DNA from: an uncultured Verrucomicrobiales bacterium
GTDB taxonomy: Bacteria; Verrucomicrobiota; Verrucomicrobiia; Verrucomicrobiales; DEV007
Direction of reading: 5' to 3'
Length of the DNA: 64,000 bases
Assembly: GCA_913058215.1 (NCBI GenBank)
Contig: CAJXQE010000004.1
Span: forward strand, 1 to 64,000
Shown here: piece after piece, positions 61,987 through 64,000 of the stretch
Position numbering within the stretch: the first letter of the stretch is position 1
How the letters are laid out: every line of letters starts with the position of its first letter
Position numbers and translations under genes: made by a program
The notes under the pieces: generated by a model
Databases searched by the model: none
What the model saw: only the letters and a program-made list of their open reading frames with translations
Told to the model about the DNA's origin: nothing

Positions 61987-63690
61987 ATGAAGTCCATCGT
62001 CGCCATTATCACTACCCTCACGGGAATGCAAACGAGTCGCTACAACTTGATTGCTCTCCTGAAGCTCGTGATTGTATTGATCTTATTGGTGACCGGATTC
62101 AGCATTGTCTTCCACGTTCTGATGGAGCGGGAGGGGCAGCATCACAGCTGGATAACTGGCTTTTACTGGACTCTGACGGTGATGTCGACTCTCGGCTTCG
62201 GGGACATTACTTTTGAAAGCGATGCCGGGCGGGCCTTCTCCGTGATCGTTCTGGTGACGGGAGTTCTGTTTCTTCTTGTTTTGTTACCCTTCACTTTCAT
62301 CGAGTTTTTCTATGCTCCGTGGATGGCGGCTCAGGAAGCAGCCAAGGCTCCGACGCATGTGCCTCCCAAAACGAAACGACATGTGATTCTGACCTGTTAT
62401 GGCCCGGTAGGGAAAATGCTGGTTCAGTTGCTGGAGGAATCAGGATACGAGTATTTTGTGCTGGTCCCCACGGTTCATGACGCCCTGGAACTTCGGGCGC
62501 AGGGAGTCCCAACCGTTACAGGCGACCGGGTGGATCCTGAAACATACCGGCGTTGTAATATTGATACGGCCGCCATGGTCATTACGACTCTCGACGACAT
62601 TGCGAATACGAACGTGACTTTCACGGTGCGGGAGCTTTGTGAAAACGTTCCGATCGTGGCATCAGCGACGAAAGACAGCGTTCGTGATGCCCTTGAACTG
62701 GCCGGGGTCACTCATATTCTCCGACTTGAGGAAATGATGGGAAAAGCTTTGGCAAGGAGGGTGATCGGGAATGATGCCGCTGCTCATATCATCGGAGAAA
62801 TGGAAGGCCTGATTCTTGCTGAGGCGAGTCCTGCCAGAACGACCCTTCTCGGGAGGACCCTGGGTGAGAGTAATTTGCGGACGGAGACGGGTGTGACAGT
62901 GGTAGGGCTTTGGGTTCGAGGGCAATTCGAACCTTCAGATCCCGCGTCTGTAATTTCCGAGCATACCATGCTGGTTCTCGCGGGAACCAGAGCCCAGGTG
63001 GAAAAATATAATGAAGTGTATGGTCAGCAAAACAGCGGTGATACACGTGTGGTGATCGTGGGTGGGGGACGGGTTGGCAGAGTCACTTCTGCGACTCTAA
63101 CGGAAGCCGGAGTCGAGTGGACCCTGATTGAGAAACTTCCTGAGCGTGTGAAAAATATTAAGCACAAAGTGATTGGCGATGCTTCTGATTTTGAAGTTCT
63201 CGTAGAAGCCGGAATGCAGGAAGCCACTTCCGTGGTCATCACGACGCACGATGATGACATCAATATTTTTCTGACGATTTTCTATCGACGGCTTCGCCAC
63301 TCCATGCAAATCATCAGCCGTTGTACTGCTAAAATGAGCGCGGAGAGATTGCACCGCGCCGGTTCTGATTTGGTTTTGTCCTATGCTTCGATGGGCGCCA
63401 ACACCATCTTCAATGTCCTCCGTGGAAGAGATACAGTTCTCCTCGCAGAAGGAGTAAATATCTTCCCGGTGGACGTCCCCCCGTCCCTGGCGGGAAAAAC
63501 GGTAGCTGGATCCGCTGTCCGTTCCACCACCGGCTGTTCAATTATTGCAGTTGAAAGCCGAAATGGGGAAAGGGCTATTAATCCTCATCCTGACACACTT
63601 CTAGCGGGCGACGGGAAACTCGTCCTGATCGGGACGCTGGATGCCGAAAAGGAATTCTTCGATACTTTCAAGCCGGTGATCGAAAAATAG
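61987..63690 (+). CDS. Two-pore-helix ion channel with two TrkA/RCK domains
   Basis: The 567-residue protein has two membrane helices flanking a pore loop with the selectivity filter TLGFGD (residues 68-73), then a first RCK domain (RHVILTCYGPVGKML, loop lacking the full GxGxxG), a second RCK domain (RVVIVGGGRVGRVTSATL with a classic nucleotide loop) and TrkA-C-like ends. The filter resembles TVGYGD with substitutions, so K+ is likely but not certain. It is in the inner membrane, gated by nucleotides or ions. ATG 61987 is used. Confidence 0.9.
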   Translation: MKSIVAIITTLTGMQTSRYNLIALLKLVIVLILLVTGFSIVFHVLMEREGQHHSWITGFYWTLTVMSTLGFGDITFESDAGRAFSVIVLVTGVLFLLVLLPFTFIEFFYAPWMAAQEAAKAPTHVPPKTKRHVILTCYGPVGKMLVQLLEESGYEYFVLVPTVHDALELRAQGVPTVTGDRVDPETYRRCNIDTAAMVITTLDDIANTNVTFTVRELCENVPIVASATKDSVRDALELAGVTHILRLEEMMGKALARRVIGNDAAAHIIGEMEGLILAEASPARTTLLGRTLGESNLRTETGVTVVGLWVRGQFEPSDPASVISEHTMLVLAGTRAQVEKYNEVYGQQNSGDTRVVIVGGGRVGRVTSATLTEAGVEWTLIEKLPERVKNIKHKVIGDASDFEVLVEAGMQEATSVVITTHDDDINIFLTIFYRRLRHSMQIISRCTAKMSAERLHRAGSDLVLSYASMGANTIFNVLRGRDTVLLAEGVNIFPVDVPPSLAGKTVAGSAVRSTTGCSIIAVESRNGERAINPHPDTLLAGDGKLVLIGTLDAEKEFFDTFKPVIEK

Positions 63691-63697
63691 AAAACTG

Positions 63698-64000
63698 TCA
63701 GGCCACGATTTGTTTCACGACATGGCCGTGTACATCTGTTAGGCGGAAGTGTCGTCCTTGATACCGATAGGTGAGCCTTTCATGATCGACTCCCAGAAGG
63801 TGAAGGATGGTCGCATGAAAGTCGTGCACGTGGACTCCATCATTGGCGACATTGTAGCCATAGTCGTCGGTTTCCCCGTGTGAGTAACCTGATTTAACTC
63901 CGCCGCCGGCGAAATAGGTGGTGAAGCATCGGGGATGGTGATCCCGTCCGAAGTTGCTCGCGTTGAATTTTCCCTGGCAGTAATTGGTTCGACCAAATTC
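63698..64000 (-). CDS. C-terminal part of a second DUF1501 protein (runs off the contig)
   Basis: Only the last 100 codons are present, read leftward from 64000. The peptide begins [12 protein letters not shown], continues [19 protein letters not shown] and [21 protein letters not shown], and ends [15 protein letters not shown], closely matching the end of the complete DUF1501 protein at 53533. The stop is TGA at 63698-63700. The upstream partner (a PSCyt1 gene) would be expected beyond the window. No start codon is in the window. Confidence 0.9.
   Translation of the reverse strand, partial: EFGRTNYCQGKFNASNFGRDHHPRCFTTYFAGGGVKSGYSHGETDDYGYNVANDGVHVHDFHATILHLLGVDHERLTYRYQGRHFRLTDVHGHVVKQIVA

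Noticed and set aside
1-64000. Mobile elements, CRISPR arrays, tRNA or rRNA genes
   Set aside because: I saw no transposase, integrase, phage gene, regularly spaced repeats or RNA gene signature; intergenic gaps are short.

Overview
The window looks like a chromosomal contig from a member of the Verrucomicrobiota, probably Verrucomicrobiales-like. Three things point there: an intact four-gene Verru_Chthon cassette (A to D), a respiratory cluster built on alternative complex III, and typical PVC families (formylglycine sulfatases, DUF1501 and DUF1549/DUF1553 pairs, a PVC-type dehydrogenase/haem-binding protein, DUF1080). I see no insertion sequence, integrase, CRISPR array, tRNA or rRNA. The first 47 bases are not genomic: they are Illumina Nextera P7/i7 index/Read-2 adapter sequence.

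Layout. 48-4.5 kb: tail of an unknown gene, a mechanosensitive-channel-like protein, a lipoprotein, then tyrA-aroA (aromatic amino acid synthesis). 4.7-11.8 kb: the Verru_Chthon cassette, one giant protein plus three type IV-pilin-like proteins, closed by a strong terminator. 12.0-33.3 kb: one long respiratory region on the + strand. It starts at a perfect Rex-like operator and runs through actABCDEF, a lysine/alanine-rich membrane protein, a cbb3-like module (ccoN-, ccoO- and ccoP-like) whose subunit I has lost its metal-ligand histidines, and an aa3-type oxidase (ctaD, a ctaE with a large insertion, ctaF, two tiny membrane proteins, ctaC). After a terminator come the assembly genes ctaA, ctaB, sco, a DUF1573 lipoprotein and a rhodanese. 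33.3-35.2 kb: a membrane protein and a winged-helix regulator bracketed by two CTTTG-N5-CAAAG palindromes, then ispH.

35.2-41.8 kb: two sulfatases, a gamma-glutamylcyclotransferase-like protein, a lipoprotein, a GH42-like glycosidase and a thioredoxin. 42.1-48.4 kb: a compact signalling operon with a coiled-coil protein, a membrane/OmpA-like protein split by an in-frame UGA, a Ras-like small GTPase, a histidine kinase and a sigma-54 activator. It is followed by two tandem palindromes 21 bp apart, a candidate sigma-54 promoter, a highly structured non-coding stretch and a membrane-anchored GrpE-like protein. This is the best candidate here for an undescribed regulatory system. 48.4-64 kb: polysaccharide/sulfoglycan-type catabolism and envelope genes: a sulfatase-dehydrogenase-cytochrome fusion, DUF1080, DUF1501 with a PSCyt1/DUF1549/DUF1553 partner, an MMPL exporter, DUF1579, an esterase, a TrkA-gated ion channel and the end of a second DUF1501 gene.

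Most genes in the respiratory and GTPase blocks overlap or lie a few tens of bases apart, so they are probably co-transcribed. Shine-Dalgarno sequences are often weak or absent, so several starts were chosen from signal peptides, family N-termini or an ATG just inside a longer TTG-initiated frame. All function calls come from recognising families in the translations; no database search was run.
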